DNA of 64,000 nucleotides from Psychrobacter sp. NZS113 (GTDB lineage Bacteria > Pseudomonadota > Gammaproteobacteria > Pseudomonadales > Moraxellaceae). The notes beneath the pieces were generated by a model that searched no databases, was not told the DNA's origin, and saw nothing but the letters and a program-made list of their open reading frames with translations. A program made the position numbers and the translations under genes. Positions 1 to 9,392 of this stretch are shown here, in pieces (the stretch's first letter is position 1; the number at the start of each line of letters is the position of its first letter). The DNA lies in assembly GCF_015864825.1 (NCBI RefSeq), contig NZ_JADYWL010000007.1, positions 62,001 to 126,000 of the forward strand, read 5' to 3'.

Positions 1-737
1 AGGTGAGCTTGATATGCAGGTTCCCAACCTGCGCCGCGTACTTGGTAATGCAACTTAACGCTACTTGGCGAGCGACTGGCGGTACGTACACTCACCTGTG
101 TCACATTATTAAAGGTTGATGTCGCGCTGCCTGACATAAGCTGATTAAGTGCATCTTGAGCACGCGCCTGACGCTGTTGAATCTTTAAAATTCTTTGGTT
201 AATACTAGTCGCTTGAGTTTCTATATCACGCGCACTATTAGCAATTGTACTATCCGTATTAACCTGCGTGGCTTTGGTCAAATTCTGTAAATATGCTTTT
301 GCTAAGCGTGCTGCTTCCAATTCTGCATTGATATTGGCTAAAGTGTTTTGCTGCGTCTGCACCTTAGCATCACCTTGATATTGGCATTGCGCTGCTTGCT
401 CTCCAGTCAATTCTTCAATACTGATTTCACCGACGTTGACGTTACCCACCGCCTGTACACTCAAGCTCTCTTTATCCATATGAGGTGACAAACATGAAAA
501 CACAACGGTTTGTTCACCGTTACCTGTGATAGGCAACGCCCGTGTCACGCTTGCCAAACCTTGATAAATAGTGACTTGTTCAACGTTGCTCGTTGCCGCT
601 TGCGCCGAAGACAATCCCAATACGGTACTACCACCAAACATAAGCGGCAAAACCAAAAATCTAGTCATTTTATTAAGCGGCGGTAATGCGCTGCCATGGT
701 CTGTTGAAACAGACGCCTGTATTACATGTGCGTTCAT
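1..737 (-). CDS. DUF4139 / mucoidy-inhibitor-MuiA-like exported protein (5' part only)
   Basis: Minus-strand reading frame open from 737 down to the window edge, so only the first ~245 residues are visible. The ATG at 737 is preceded by AAGGA with 7-base spacing. An in-frame ATG at 668 is an alternative and would start directly at the signal peptide (MTRFLVLPLMFGG...SSAQAA). The mature part opens with VEQVTIYQGLASVTRALPI, typical of the DUF4140 N-terminal domain. A Gln/Ala-rich coiled-coil stretch follows, and the visible end (KLHYQVRGAGWEPAYQAH) matches the start of a DUF4139 domain. The biochemical role of the family is unknown. It is divergent from urtA with about 390 bp between. The family call is from recalled motifs. 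Confidence 0.8.
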   Translation of the reverse strand, partial: MNAHVIQASVSTDHGSALPPLNKMTRFLVLPLMFGGSTVLGLSSAQAATSNVEQVTIYQGLASVTRALPITGNGEQTVVFSCLSPHMDKESLSVQAVGNVNVGEISIEELTGEQAAQCQYQGDAKVQTQQNTLANINAELEAARLAKAYLQNLTKATQVNTDSTIANSARDIETQATSINQRILKIQQRQARAQDALNQLMSGSATSTFNNVTQVSVRTASRSPSSVKLHYQVRGAGWEPAYQAH

Positions 738-1124
738 ACATCATTCCTTAGAAGTAAAATCCATTATGGCAGCAGCGCACTTTTACTATCAGACTTGCCA
801 TCATATAAGCGCGCAAGACAATTTCTATCAAAAATAGTATCTTTCAAAGATATAACCGTAGCGTTTTTGACACTTTTTAGCAACAAATGTCTCTATCAAA
901 GCTAACGTCATATTTTTATATTGTGCACGGTTTCTCTATTTATTCCCTTTTATGGTGCAACTTACCAAAATCTATGCACTAGATTAATGAAAAAACGCAA
1001 CAATTTTTAATTATTGTGCTGTTATTTCCCAAATAACGGCCTTTTTAACTTGGCACGGAACTTGAACTATTAATCACTGTTAAGTAACAATATTTTATTT
1101 TTTGTATTTACTTAGGAGATGTCC
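738..1124. other. Intergenic region between DUF4139 gene and urtA
   Basis: Divergent, AT-rich promoter region of about 390 bp with no open frame worth reporting. It holds the sigma54-type promoter at 1051-1066. TGCAC-type half sites lie at 922-928, 953-959 (TGGTGCA) and 975-981, and could be remnants of NtrC-type enhancer sites. Their spacing does not form a clean consensus palindrome, so this is only suggestive. Confidence 0.5.
1051..1066 (+). promoter_or_regulatory. sigma54 (-24/-12) promoter of urt operon
   Basis: TGGCACGGAACTTGAA has the -24 GG and a -12 element TTGA at the correct distance (TGGCAC-N5-TTGAA). It lies about 60 bp before the urtA start. The same layout occurs before glnK at 45269-45284. 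The -12 element has GA instead of the consensus GC, but both copies share that deviation. Urea transport is a classic NtrC/sigma54 target, which supports the assignment. Confidence 0.7.
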
Positions 1125-2477
1125 ATGTTTTCGTTACCAATTTTAGCCAACCCTCAGTTTGTTGAGTCGAATATTCCTAGCAAACTCAAATCACGCGTTT
1201 CACTATTGGCGATAGCTGTCATCAGTAGTTTGAGTCTCGCTGCCTGTCAAAAACCTGCAGAAACTGCGACATCGACAGAAACTACAGCCGAAACGACTAC
1301 AGAAACAACGACTGAGCCTGCCGCTGATGGCGATACCATCAAAGTAGGTATCTTGCATTCATTGTCTGGCACTATGGCCATCTCCGAAACCTCTCTAAAA
1401 GATACCGCATTAATGACCATTGATGAAATCAATGCGAATGGCGGTGTACTGGGCAAGCAGCTAGAGCCTGTGGTCGTTGACCCTGCCTCTGATTGGCCAT
1501 TGTTTGCCGAAAAAGCCCGTCAGCTATTAACTCAAGATAAAGTGGATGTCATCTTTGGCGGTTGGACTTCCGTATCGCGTAAATCAGTATTACCCGTGGT
1601 TGAAGAGTTAAACGGGTTGATGTTTTACCCAGTGCAGTACGAAGGACAAGAGCAATCAGAAAATATTTTTTACACTGGTGCTGCGCCAAATCAGCAAGCC
1701 ATTCCAGCGGTAGAGTATTTAATGAGTGAAGAAGGCGGCGGTGCAGAGCGCTTTGTATTGCTGGGTACTGATTACGTCTATCCACGCACCACCAACCAGA
1801 TTTTAAAGGCATTTTTGAAGTCAAAAGGCGTGGCTGATGCAGACATCATGGAAGAGTACACACCATTTGGTTTCAGCAATTATCAAACCATCGTATCTAA
1901 CGTCAAAAAGTTCTCGACGGGTAAAAAGACAGCGGTAATTTCTACTATCAACGGCGATTCAAACGTTCCGTTTTATCGTGAACTGGCCAACCAAGGTATC
2001 AAAGCGTCAGAAATTCCAGTCATGGCATTCTCAGTAGGTGAAGAAGAGTTACGCGGTATTGACACCAGTCTACTGCAAGGTCATTTGGCGGCATGGAACT
2101 ACTTTATGTCAATCAAAAATCCAACCAACAGCGAATTCACCAAACGCTATAAGCAATATGCATTAGACCAAAACCTACCAAATGCTGAAAAAGTCGTGAC
2201 CAATGATCCAATGGAAGCCACCTATGTCGGTATCAATATGTGGAAACAAGCCGTTGAAAAAGCAGGCACTACTGATGTCGATAAAGTACGTATCAGCATG
2301 GCTGGTCAGACGTTTGATGCGCCTTCTGGTTACACATTAAAAATGGATGACACAAATCATCATTTGTGGAAGCCTGTGATGATTGGTCAAATTCGTGCGG
2401 ATGGACAGTTTGACACGATTTTTAAAACGCCAGAGGTCATTCAAGCTCAGCCTTGGAGCGAGTACATTCCTAAATAG
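1125..2477 (+). CDS. urtA: Urea ABC transporter substrate-binding protein UrtA
   Basis: Periplasmic urea-binding component, 450 aa. The N-terminus carries a lipoprotein-type signal (hydrophobic run ending LSLAAC, Cys about residue 41). A Thr/Glu-rich linker follows, then the type-1 periplasmic binding fold starting IKVGILHSLSGTMA. The FGGWTSVSRKSVLPV and LMFYPVQYEGQE stretches are typical of UrtA/AmiC-like proteins. An ATG at 1119 overlaps the Shine-Dalgarno sequence TTAGGAG, so the ATG at 1125 with 6-base spacing is the better start. It is first in urtABCDE and closest to the sigma54 promoter. The Thr/Glu linker is low complexity and probably tethers the domain to the membrane. Confidence 0.93.
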   Translation: MFSLPILANPQFVESNIPSKLKSRVSLLAIAVISSLSLAACQKPAETATSTETTAETTTETTTEPAADGDTIKVGILHSLSGTMAISETSLKDTALMTIDEINANGGVLGKQLEPVVVDPASDWPLFAEKARQLLTQDKVDVIFGGWTSVSRKSVLPVVEELNGLMFYPVQYEGQEQSENIFYTGAAPNQQAIPAVEYLMSEEGGGAERFVLLGTDYVYPRTTNQILKAFLKSKGVADADIMEEYTPFGFSNYQTIVSNVKKFSTGKKTAVISTINGDSNVPFYRELANQGIKASEIPVMAFSVGEEELRGIDTSLLQGHLAAWNYFMSIKNPTNSEFTKRYKQYALDQNLPNAEKVVTNDPMEATYVGINMWKQAVEKAGTTDVDKVRISMAGQTFDAPSGYTLKMDDTNHHLWKPVMIGQIRADGQFDTIFKTPEVIQAQPWSEYIPK

Positions 2478-2653
2478 GCTGTCCACTGAATAAATTTGTG
2501 CTGACAGGTGCATGAATCGATGACCCAGTACCTACTCTCCACATTTATTTTCAACACGTTATATATCTATACACCTTATCTATACCTCTATTGCTTAGTA
2601 CGCTAAGCAGTAGAGCCAAGAATTTGTTGACCGTGGAACACAGGGAGCCGCAT

Positions 2654-4492
2654 ATGCAGCGTCACACTTTATGCCCCATTGCAGGGCAAATATCATCTAA
2701 GAATGGTAATGATCAGCAAGCACCAACAAGCAGGTTCATGAGACACGCTGCGATTTTTTCAATATCTATACCTATGCGGCTACTTGCTCTGACTGCATTA
2801 TTTATAACAATTCTCACTACCTCTGCGCATGCGGACCATGACGGTCAACCACATGACCATGATACAAATACCGCTCATAGTGACCAACCACTGGTCACAA
2901 CTGCGAACGTATCTACTTCTACTCAAGCCAGCACCTCAGATACCTCAAAGATTTCAACAGCAACTTCTACAAGTTCAGGCGATGCCATTCAACAATTTGT
3001 GGCGGGTGATTTTAGCCAGCGTCAAGCCATGCTAAGTGACTGGCCTGGATCGGTTGAAAGTTTAGATAGCTTGGTTGAATTCATTGCAAATGATGAACTG
3101 TATCAAGGCAATAGTGGGCAAACGTATTTACTGAATAAAGACGATCAGTTATTTACCTATCCCAATAAAGAAGAGACAGCCGACTGGCCTAGTGACTTAT
3201 CACAAATAACCTTGACCAATGCGCTGCGCTCGGCGCTGATTTTTGGACAAGCTAAGGTTAAGCTAGCATCTGACAAACCTGCACAGCGACTACAAGCAGT
3301 TGATATTTTAGCCAACAACATTGACCAAGTAGACCCAGCCATTATTACGGCAGCAGCAGCAAATGAAGACAGTGCTAAAGTCAAAAAAGCGCTAACTGCA
3401 TTACAAGCTCGTATAGATTTCAAAAATGGTGACCTACCCACTCAAATCACAGCCGTAAAGCTACTTGCTGATAGTGATAGCCCACAAGTATTAGTCGATA
3501 TCGAGTCTGCCCTTGCCGCTGATAATTTAGATTCTGCACTTGAAGCAGCACTTGTCGACGCTGAATCTAGCGTGTCACGCCGTATCAAAATCAGCACATG
3601 GACCGGTCACATTTTCACCGGTATGAGTACCGCCAGTATTTTACTGCTAGCGGCTCTTGGCCTTGCCATTACCTTTGGCTTGCTTGGCGTAATTAATATG
3701 GCGCATGGTGAGCTGATTATGATTGGGGCTTATACCACATATATGGTGCAAAATTTCTTTCAAGCTTATATGCCAGATATGGCAGGCTGGTATTTGCTTG
3801 CCGCTATTCCAGCTGCTTTTTTGGTCAGTGCCATCATCGGTATGATAATCGAGCGCATTGTCATTCGTCCACTATATGGTCGTGAGCTAGAGACATTATT
3901 GGCAACCTTTGGCGTCAGTCTGATTCTGATGCAATTAGTACGTATGATTTTTGGTGCGCAAAACGTTGAAGTCAGTAACGTGGCATGGCTCAGCGGTGCA
4001 TATCAAGTGTCATCAAGTTTGGTACTACCTTATAACCGTATCGCCATTATTGGTTTTACGGTCATCATCGTGGCGCTACTGGTGTACTTACTTAATAAGA
4101 CCCGATTTGGATTGTTTATACGAGCAGTCACCCAAAACCGCCAGATGGCAAAAGCAGTTGGCATTCCTTCTGCACGTATCGATATGATGGCCTTTGGTTT
4201 GGGCTCTGGACTTGCCGGCATGGCAGGCTGCGCGCTTGCTCAAGTAGGCAATGTGGGTCCTGACTTGGGTCAAACCTATATCATTGATACGTTCTTGGTC
4301 GTCGTGGTGGGCGGTGTCGGTCAAGTATGGGGTGCAGTACTAGCAGCCTTAGGACTTGGTGTGAGTGGCACGGTACTCGAGATTGGTATTGGTGCAGTAT
4401 TGGCAAAAATTGTGTTGTTGGTTCTTGTGATTCTGTTCATTCAGAAACGGCCACAAGGTTTATTTGCACTCAAAGGCCGCTTTGTTGAATAA
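2654..4492 (+). CDS. urtB: Urea ABC transporter permease UrtB
   Basis: Inner-membrane permease of the branched-chain amino acid (LivH) class, 612 aa. The ATG at 2654 follows GGGAG with 6-base spacing. Upstream in-frame TTG codons lack such a site. The protein has a signal-like hydrophobic segment, a His/Asp-rich stretch, and a periplasmic region of about 250 residues. The LivH-like membrane domain follows from about residue 325, including GLLGVINMAHGELIMIGAY and VVVVGGVGQVWGAV. Large N-terminal periplasmic extensions are normal for UrtB, but the His-rich segment is notable. It partners with UrtC. Confidence 0.92.
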   Translation: MQRHTLCPIAGQISSKNGNDQQAPTSRFMRHAAIFSISIPMRLLALTALFITILTTSAHADHDGQPHDHDTNTAHSDQPLVTTANVSTSTQASTSDTSKISTATSTSSGDAIQQFVAGDFSQRQAMLSDWPGSVESLDSLVEFIANDELYQGNSGQTYLLNKDDQLFTYPNKEETADWPSDLSQITLTNALRSALIFGQAKVKLASDKPAQRLQAVDILANNIDQVDPAIITAAAANEDSAKVKKALTALQARIDFKNGDLPTQITAVKLLADSDSPQVLVDIESALAADNLDSALEAALVDAESSVSRRIKISTWTGHIFTGMSTASILLLAALGLAITFGLLGVINMAHGELIMIGAYTTYMVQNFFQAYMPDMAGWYLLAAIPAAFLVSAIIGMIIERIVIRPLYGRELETLLATFGVSLILMQLVRMIFGAQNVEVSNVAWLSGAYQVSSSLVLPYNRIAIIGFTVIIVALLVYLLNKTRFGLFIRAVTQNRQMAKAVGIPSARIDMMAFGLGSGLAGMAGCALAQVGNVGPDLGQTYIIDTFLVVVVGGVGQVWGAVLAALGLGVSGTVLEIGIGAVLAKIVLLVLVILFIQKRPQGLFALKGRFVE

Positions 4493-4502
4493 GGAGACTC
4501 CT

Positions 4503-5573
4503 ATGATACTGACCAAATTACTGTCTGATACCCCGCGTAGTGCTATTTTAATTGGATTATGTTTTGCCGTACTACTTATACTGCCTTGGCTACATCTTAT
4601 GCCAGAGAGCTCACCTTTTTATCTTTCGGCCTACTGGATCACCCTGATTGGCAAAATTATGGCTCTAGCCATGGTGGCTTTGGCGTTAGATCTTGTCTGG
4701 GGCTATGCTGGTATTTTGAGCTTGGGACATGGCCTGTACTTTGCTTTGGGTGGTTATGCGTTTGGCATGTACCTAACACGTGAGACTGCTGGCGACGCGC
4801 TTCCTGATTTCATGCGGTTTTTGAGCTGGACCGAGATGCCATGGTACTGGGCTGGCACGCAGCATTTTTGGTGGGCGGTCGCACTGGTTGTATTAGTGCC
4901 TGGCTTAGTTGCATTTATCTTTGGTTTTTTTGCCTTTCGCTCCAAAATCAAAGGCGTTTACTTTTCTATCATCACTCAAGCCATGGTCTACGCGGCAGCC
5001 TTGCTGTTCTTCCGTAATGAAACGGGCTTTGGCGGCAATAACGGCTTTACTGGTTTTACGACCCTACTCGGCTACGACATTACCGCGGCCTCTACGCGCT
5101 CAATGCTGTGCTTTGTCACTGCCGTCGCATTGTTAGTCTCTTATATGGGTTTGCGTCATTTAATGAACCAGCCTTATGGACGAGTGCTAGGTGCCATTCG
5201 TGACAGCGAAAACCGCCTGCAATATTTGGGCTATCGTACATTGTGGTACAAGCTATCCGCTTGGGTATTATCCGCCGTCATCGCTGGTATCGCAGGTGCA
5301 CTATATGTGCCGCAGGTAGGCATTATCAATCCAAGTGAAATGAATCCTGTGAACTCAATTGAAATGGCCGTCTGGGTAGCAACGGGTGGTAGAGGTAAAT
5401 TGATCGGTGCAATTTTAGGAACTGGTGTGGTCAACTCGGTCAAAACTTACTTCACTGTCGCCTACCCTGAGTTTTGGCTACTGATATTAGGTGGACTGTT
5501 CGTCGTCGTGACGTTGTTTTTGCCCAATGGCATTATGGGCTTGTTCGATCGCTTCAAAAAGGAGAAACAATAA
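4503..5573 (+). CDS. urtC: Urea ABC transporter permease UrtC
   Basis: Second inner-membrane permease (LivM class), 356 aa with about nine hydrophobic segments. It has the family signatures LVWGYAGILSLGHGLYFALG and GAIRDSENRLQYLGY. The ATG at 4503 has AAGGAG 4-5 bases upstream and lies 10 bp after the urtB stop. Its TAA shares a base with the urtD ATG (TAATG), so translation of C and D is probably coupled. UrtB and UrtC form the membrane channel fed by UrtA. Confidence 0.93.
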   Translation: MILTKLLSDTPRSAILIGLCFAVLLILPWLHLMPESSPFYLSAYWITLIGKIMALAMVALALDLVWGYAGILSLGHGLYFALGGYAFGMYLTRETAGDALPDFMRFLSWTEMPWYWAGTQHFWWAVALVVLVPGLVAFIFGFFAFRSKIKGVYFSIITQAMVYAAALLFFRNETGFGGNNGFTGFTTLLGYDITAASTRSMLCFVTAVALLVSYMGLRHLMNQPYGRVLGAIRDSENRLQYLGYRTLWYKLSAWVLSAVIAGIAGALYVPQVGIINPSEMNPVNSIEMAVWVATGGRGKLIGAILGTGVVNSVKTYFTVAYPEFWLLILGGLFVVVTLFLPNGIMGLFDRFKKEKQ

Positions 5574-6418
5574 TGCTAAATGATAAACCGTCAACGACTG
5601 AGCAAATTATTAATGAGTATGGACGTACTCATGGCGGTACTGGCCGCAGTCATCCAAAGCCATCAGGCGTCGATTTTAGCCATGGTATTGCATTGTATTT
5701 AGAAGACTTAAGTGTTTGGTTCGACTCTTTTCGCGCACTCAATAACTTATCGTTATACATTGAAGAAGGTGAGCTACGCTGCATTATTGGCCCTAATGGT
5801 GCGGGTAAAACCACACTAATGGATGTCATCACGGGCAAAACTCGCCCCACTGAGGGCAGTGTATTTTTTGGGCAAACCCACAACCTTGCTAGTATGTCGA
5901 CCGAAGAAATTGCTGAAGCTGGCATCGGACGTAAGTTTCAAAAACCTACTGTCTTTGAAAATTTTACGGTGATGGACAATTTGTTACTTGCTGCGCCGAA
6001 AGACAAGCGTGTAGTCAAAAGCTTATTCAACAAACTCAATGCTGATACCCGCGATACCCTTGACGCTACCCTACAGCAAATCCGCCTGACAGATAAAACT
6101 AACAAGCCTGCCGGCTTACTTTCACACGGGCAAAAACAATGGTTAGAGATTGGCATGCTACTGATGCAGAGCCCCAAGCTGATTTTACTTGATGAGCCTG
6201 TGGCTGGTATGACCGATGCCGAAACAGAACATACGGCCGAGCTGTGTCTAAGACTTAAAGAGAATCATACCTTGATTGTGGTCGAGCACGACATGACCTT
6301 TATTGATGCCATTAGTGAAAAAGTCACCGTATTGGCGCAAGGAGCAATTTTGGCCGAAGGCACGTTAGCGGAAGTGCAAGCCAATGAAGCAGTGATTGAG
6401 TCCTATTTAGGTCGATAG
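5573..6418 (+). CDS. urtD: Urea ABC transporter ATP-binding protein UrtD
   Basis: LivG-class ATPase of 281 aa. Visible motifs are Walker A GPNGAGKTT, the signature region LLSHGQKQWLEIGM and Walker B LILLDEPVAGM, followed by a switch His in VVEHDM. The start at 5573 overlaps the urtC stop (TAATG), with AGGAG just upstream. The first ~45 residues are a hydrophilic extension before the ATPase core, as in other UrtD proteins. The signature has SHGQ in place of LSGGQ, which is usual for UrtD. Confidence 0.93.
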   Translation: MLNDKPSTTEQIINEYGRTHGGTGRSHPKPSGVDFSHGIALYLEDLSVWFDSFRALNNLSLYIEEGELRCIIGPNGAGKTTLMDVITGKTRPTEGSVFFGQTHNLASMSTEEIAEAGIGRKFQKPTVFENFTVMDNLLLAAPKDKRVVKSLFNKLNADTRDTLDATLQQIRLTDKTNKPAGLLSHGQKQWLEIGMLLMQSPKLILLDEPVAGMTDAETEHTAELCLRLKENHTLIVVEHDMTFIDAISEKVTVLAQGAILAEGTLAEVQANEAVIESYLGR

Positions 6419-6493
6419 TTAGATTGCTAGCTGGGTTGATAACTGAATTGATAGTAGTACCGACAAATTGCCATGCCGTTTAGAGATTAGGAG

Positions 6494-6532
6494 ATGATTC
6501 AAATGTTAGGAGACAGCCATGTTACACGTTAA
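6494..6532 (+). other. Short upstream frame overlapping the urtE start
   Basis: A 12-codon frame (ATG at 6494, TAA at 6530-6532) has its own TTAGGAG directly upstream. It reads out of frame through the real urtE Shine-Dalgarno and start codon. It could couple or dampen urtE translation, or be a chance product of a duplicated TTAGGAG motif. Confidence 0.3.
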
Positions 6533-7217
6533 CGATATCAATCAGTACTATGGTGGCAGCCATATTTTACGAGACGTCTCGCTTACAGCACCTATCGGCG
6601 AATGCAGTGTGGTACTTGGACGTAACGGCGTGGGTAAAACCACCCTACTCAAATGTTTGATGGGGATACTACCAATTAAATCAGGGCAAATCCTGCTCAA
6701 TGATAAAGACATTAGCAAGATGTCATCCGAGCAGCGAGTACGAGCAGGTTTGGCTTATGTACCACAAGGGCGCGATATTTTTTCGACACTGACGGTAGAA
6801 GAAAACATCTTAATTGGTATGGCCAAATTTTCACGTAGCAAGGCAAAACACGTACCCAAACATTTATACGATATTTTCCCCGTACTCGATGAGATGAAAC
6901 ATCGTCGTGGTGGTGATTTATCTGGTGGTCAGCAGCAGCAACTTGCCATTGCACGCGCCTTAGCCTCTGAGCCGACTGTACTGATTTTGGATGAACCAAC
7001 TGAAGGTATCCAGCCTTCTATTATTAAAGATATTGGCCGAGTTCTACGCGACTTAGCGGACAAAGGCGACATGGCAATTGTACTGGTTGAGCAATTTTAT
7101 GAGTTCGCAGAAGAACTGGCTGATAATTACACCGTGCTATCACGCGGCAAAGTAGTGTCACAAGGCGCAGGCGACACGATGGTCGAAAACAACGTACAGG
7201 ATCTGGTCGCTATCTAG
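6519..7217 (+). CDS. urtE: Urea ABC transporter ATP-binding protein UrtE
   Basis: LivF-class ATPase of 232 aa, the last gene of the urt operon. Walker A is GRNGVGKTT, the signature LSGGQQQQLAIARAL, and Walker B LILDEPTEGIQP. TEGIQPSI is characteristic of UrtE. The start has TTAGGAG with 6-base spacing. A 100-bp gap separates it from urtD, unlike the tight spacing of urtB-C-D, and contains a short overlapping frame. UrtD and UrtE together energise UrtBC. Confidence 0.93.
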   Translation: MLHVNDINQYYGGSHILRDVSLTAPIGECSVVLGRNGVGKTTLLKCLMGILPIKSGQILLNDKDISKMSSEQRVRAGLAYVPQGRDIFSTLTVEENILIGMAKFSRSKAKHVPKHLYDIFPVLDEMKHRRGGDLSGGQQQQLAIARALASEPTVLILDEPTEGIQPSIIKDIGRVLRDLADKGDMAIVLVEQFYEFAEELADNYTVLSRGKVVSQGAGDTMVENNVQDLVAI

Positions 7218-7537
7218 CTGCTTTTACTTAACTGTATTTATTTATGAGCATTTGGTAGTGAACGCTCAATAAGGCTAAAAATTGCGTTTTTATCCTAAGC
7301 TGCTAGCTACCAAGATTGGTGCTTGTTCTACAGGTCATCACGAAACCTTTTCACAATTACAGTCATTTGTCCTATTTCCTCCATCATCTTACTTGCTTCC
7401 TACCCTATGTATTCTGCACTGTATCGACCGTTCAACTTCTCGATGCTAACTGATTGTCATCATAGCAATTGTGTATGCTCGACGAATGAAATTTGCTATT
7501 ATAGTCAGCACTTTATTACCAATATTATGATGCCCTT
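7218..7537 (+). other. Intergenic region urtE-lgt
   Basis: About 320 bp with no convincing gene. The 3' half contains an extended -10 promoter candidate for lgt (TGCTATTAT at 7494-7502). No strong intrinsic terminator for the urt operon is visible; a weak TGAGC/GCTCA pair near 7234-7260 is the only candidate. Confidence 0.4.
7494..7502 (+). promoter_or_regulatory. Extended -10 promoter candidate for lgt
   Basis: TGCTATTAT matches the extended -10 form TGnTATAAT with one mismatch, 35-40 bp before the lgt start. The -35 position is weak, as is common for extended -10 promoters. Assigned from motif and position only. Confidence 0.35.
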
Positions 7538-8422
7538 ATGATGATTCATCCTCAGTACGATCCTGTAGCATTAGCCATTGGGCCTGTTGAAGTCCATTGG
7601 TATGGGCTGATGTATTTACTGGCATTTGCTGCCGCTTATGGCCTAGCGTGGTATCGCAGCACCAAACGCGATAACTGGACCACCGACATGGTGTCCGACT
7701 TAGTATTCTTTGGTGCACTTGGCGTTATTTTAGGTGGCCGTGTTGGCTACGTCTTGTTTTATCAATTCGGTGAGTTGCTACAAAATCCTGCCTATCTCTT
7801 CAAGGTCTGGGAAGGCGGTATGTCATTCCATGGTGGCTTGATCGGTGTCATGCTTGGTATGCTATATTTCGCTCGTAAGTATAAAAAGACACCATTCCAA
7901 GTACTGGATTTTATCGTGCCATGCGTACCAACGGGTTTATTGTTTGGCCGCATTGGTAACTACATCAATGGTGAGCTATGGGGCCGTGTCTCTGACGGCG
8001 GCTATAATTGGTTGACGTACTTCCCGCAAGCAGCTGCTGCTGATATGCAACAATTGCAGACCAATCCTGAACTACAAGAGCTAATGGCTGAAGTCAACGG
8101 TCAGTATCTGCTGCCTCGCCATCCTTCACAATTGTATGAAGCGCTTGCTGAAGGTTTACTGCTGTTCTTATTCTTATGGTGGTATTCATCAAAACCACGC
8201 CCTCGTATGGCAGCGACCGGTATTTTTATGTTAGGTTATGGTGTTAGCCGTTTCATCATCGAGTTCTTTCGCCAGCCAGACGTTGACCAAGGATTCATCT
8301 TGTTAGGCTGGATAACCAAAGGGCAAATGCTAAGCGCCCCGATGATAATCATTGGCTTTATCCTATTAATCTATGCCTACAAACGCGGCATCTATGACTG
8401 GGGTAAGCAAGCTGCTTATTAA
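7538..8422 (+). CDS. lgt: Phosphatidylglycerol-prolipoprotein diacylglyceryl transferase
   Basis: Transfers diacylglycerol from phosphatidylglycerol to the lipobox Cys of prolipoproteins, in the inner membrane. 294 aa (293 if the second ATG at 7541 is used). Signatures: VHWYGLMYLLAF near the start, GGMSFHGGLIG, and the Lgt signature GRIGNYINGELWGR, with about seven membrane segments. RHPSQLYEA is also typical. No strong ribosome-binding site is seen. It precedes thyA, a common order in proteobacteria. Confidence 0.97.
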   Translation: MMIHPQYDPVALAIGPVEVHWYGLMYLLAFAAAYGLAWYRSTKRDNWTTDMVSDLVFFGALGVILGGRVGYVLFYQFGELLQNPAYLFKVWEGGMSFHGGLIGVMLGMLYFARKYKKTPFQVLDFIVPCVPTGLLFGRIGNYINGELWGRVSDGGYNWLTYFPQAAAADMQQLQTNPELQELMAEVNGQYLLPRHPSQLYEALAEGLLLFLFLWWYSSKPRPRMAATGIFMLGYGVSRFIIEFFRQPDVDQGFILLGWITKGQMLSAPMIIIGFILLIYAYKRGIYDWGKQAAY

Positions 8423-8467
8423 GCTATATACCAATCAGTGTACTAAACAATACCGACGAGCATTTTT

Positions 8468-9328
8468 ATGATTAACAGCAATAATGAGCAGGGCTACTTA
8501 GACTTGCTCAAACACGTTTTAACCACAGGCACTGAAAAAGGCGATCGTACTGGCACTGGTACGCTCAGCCACTTTGGTGCGCAGCTACGTTTTGACCTAG
8601 CGTCAGGCTTTCCGCTATTGACCACCAAAAAAGTCCATTTTAAATCCATCGCCTACGAGCTGTTTTGGTTTTTAAGTGGCAGTACTCACGTTGATTACCT
8701 GCAAGCCAATGGCGTACGAATTTGGAATGAATGGGCTACGGCAGAGCAGACAGCACGCTTTAATCGACCTGCTGGTGATTTGGGTCCTGTCTATGGCCAT
8801 CAATGGCGCAATTATGGCGCAACCAAAGATGAAGACGGCAATTACCATGCTGATGGTGTTGATCAAATCACTCAGGTTATCGAGCAAATAAAGACCAATC
8901 CTAATTCACGCCGTTTGATTGTGTCTGGTTGGAACCCTGGCGAAGCAGATCAAGTCGCCTTACCGCCTTGTCATACCATGTTTCAATTCTTCGTCGCGGA
9001 CAATAAACTGTCATGCCAGCTCTATCAGCGCTCAGCAGATTTATTTTTAGGTGTGCCATTTAATATCGCCAGCTATGCCCTGCTTACCCATATGGTCGCG
9101 CAAATTTGTGATCTAGAAGTGGGTGAATTCATCTGGACAGGTGGTGATTGCCACATTTATCAAAACCACCGTGAGCAAGTTGAGTTACAGTTGACGCGTT
9201 CGCTATATACACTGCCAACATTGAAACTTAACCCTAATGTTAATGATATTTTTGCCTTCAATTACGAAGACATTAGCATTGAGGGTTATGAGTCGCATCC
9301 TGCTATCAAAGCGAAGGTTGCGGTATAG
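8468..9328 (+). CDS. thyA: Thymidylate synthase
   Basis: Converts dUMP and methylene-tetrahydrofolate to dTMP and dihydrofolate. 286 aa, slightly longer than the 264-aa E. coli enzyme because of an insertion around residues 91-103. The nucleophile Cys168 sits in LPPCHT. DRTGTGT, the [13 protein letters not shown] folate/dUMP region and the HIYQNH stretch are present. 45 bp follow lgt and folA starts 64 bp downstream, so the dihydrofolate produced here is recycled by the next gene's product. Confidence 0.98.
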   Translation: MINSNNEQGYLDLLKHVLTTGTEKGDRTGTGTLSHFGAQLRFDLASGFPLLTTKKVHFKSIAYELFWFLSGSTHVDYLQANGVRIWNEWATAEQTARFNRPAGDLGPVYGHQWRNYGATKDEDGNYHADGVDQITQVIEQIKTNPNSRRLIVSGWNPGEADQVALPPCHTMFQFFVADNKLSCQLYQRSADLFLGVPFNIASYALLTHMVAQICDLEVGEFIWTGGDCHIYQNHREQVELQLTRSLYTLPTLKLNPNVNDIFAFNYEDISIEGYESHPAIKAKVAV

Positions 9329-9392
9329 TGCTTGTCTGATTAATAGCTATGAATAAGCTTAAAATTGTAAAAGATAATAAAAAGGATAGATT

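Noticed and set aside
2591-2653. Longer urtB start at TTG 2591
   Set aside because: No ribosome-binding site; ATG 2654 has GGGAG and leads straight into the signal-like region.
7323-7541. 72-aa plus-strand frame before lgt
   Set aside because: Overlaps the lgt start, has no ribosome-binding site, and lies in the presumed promoter region.
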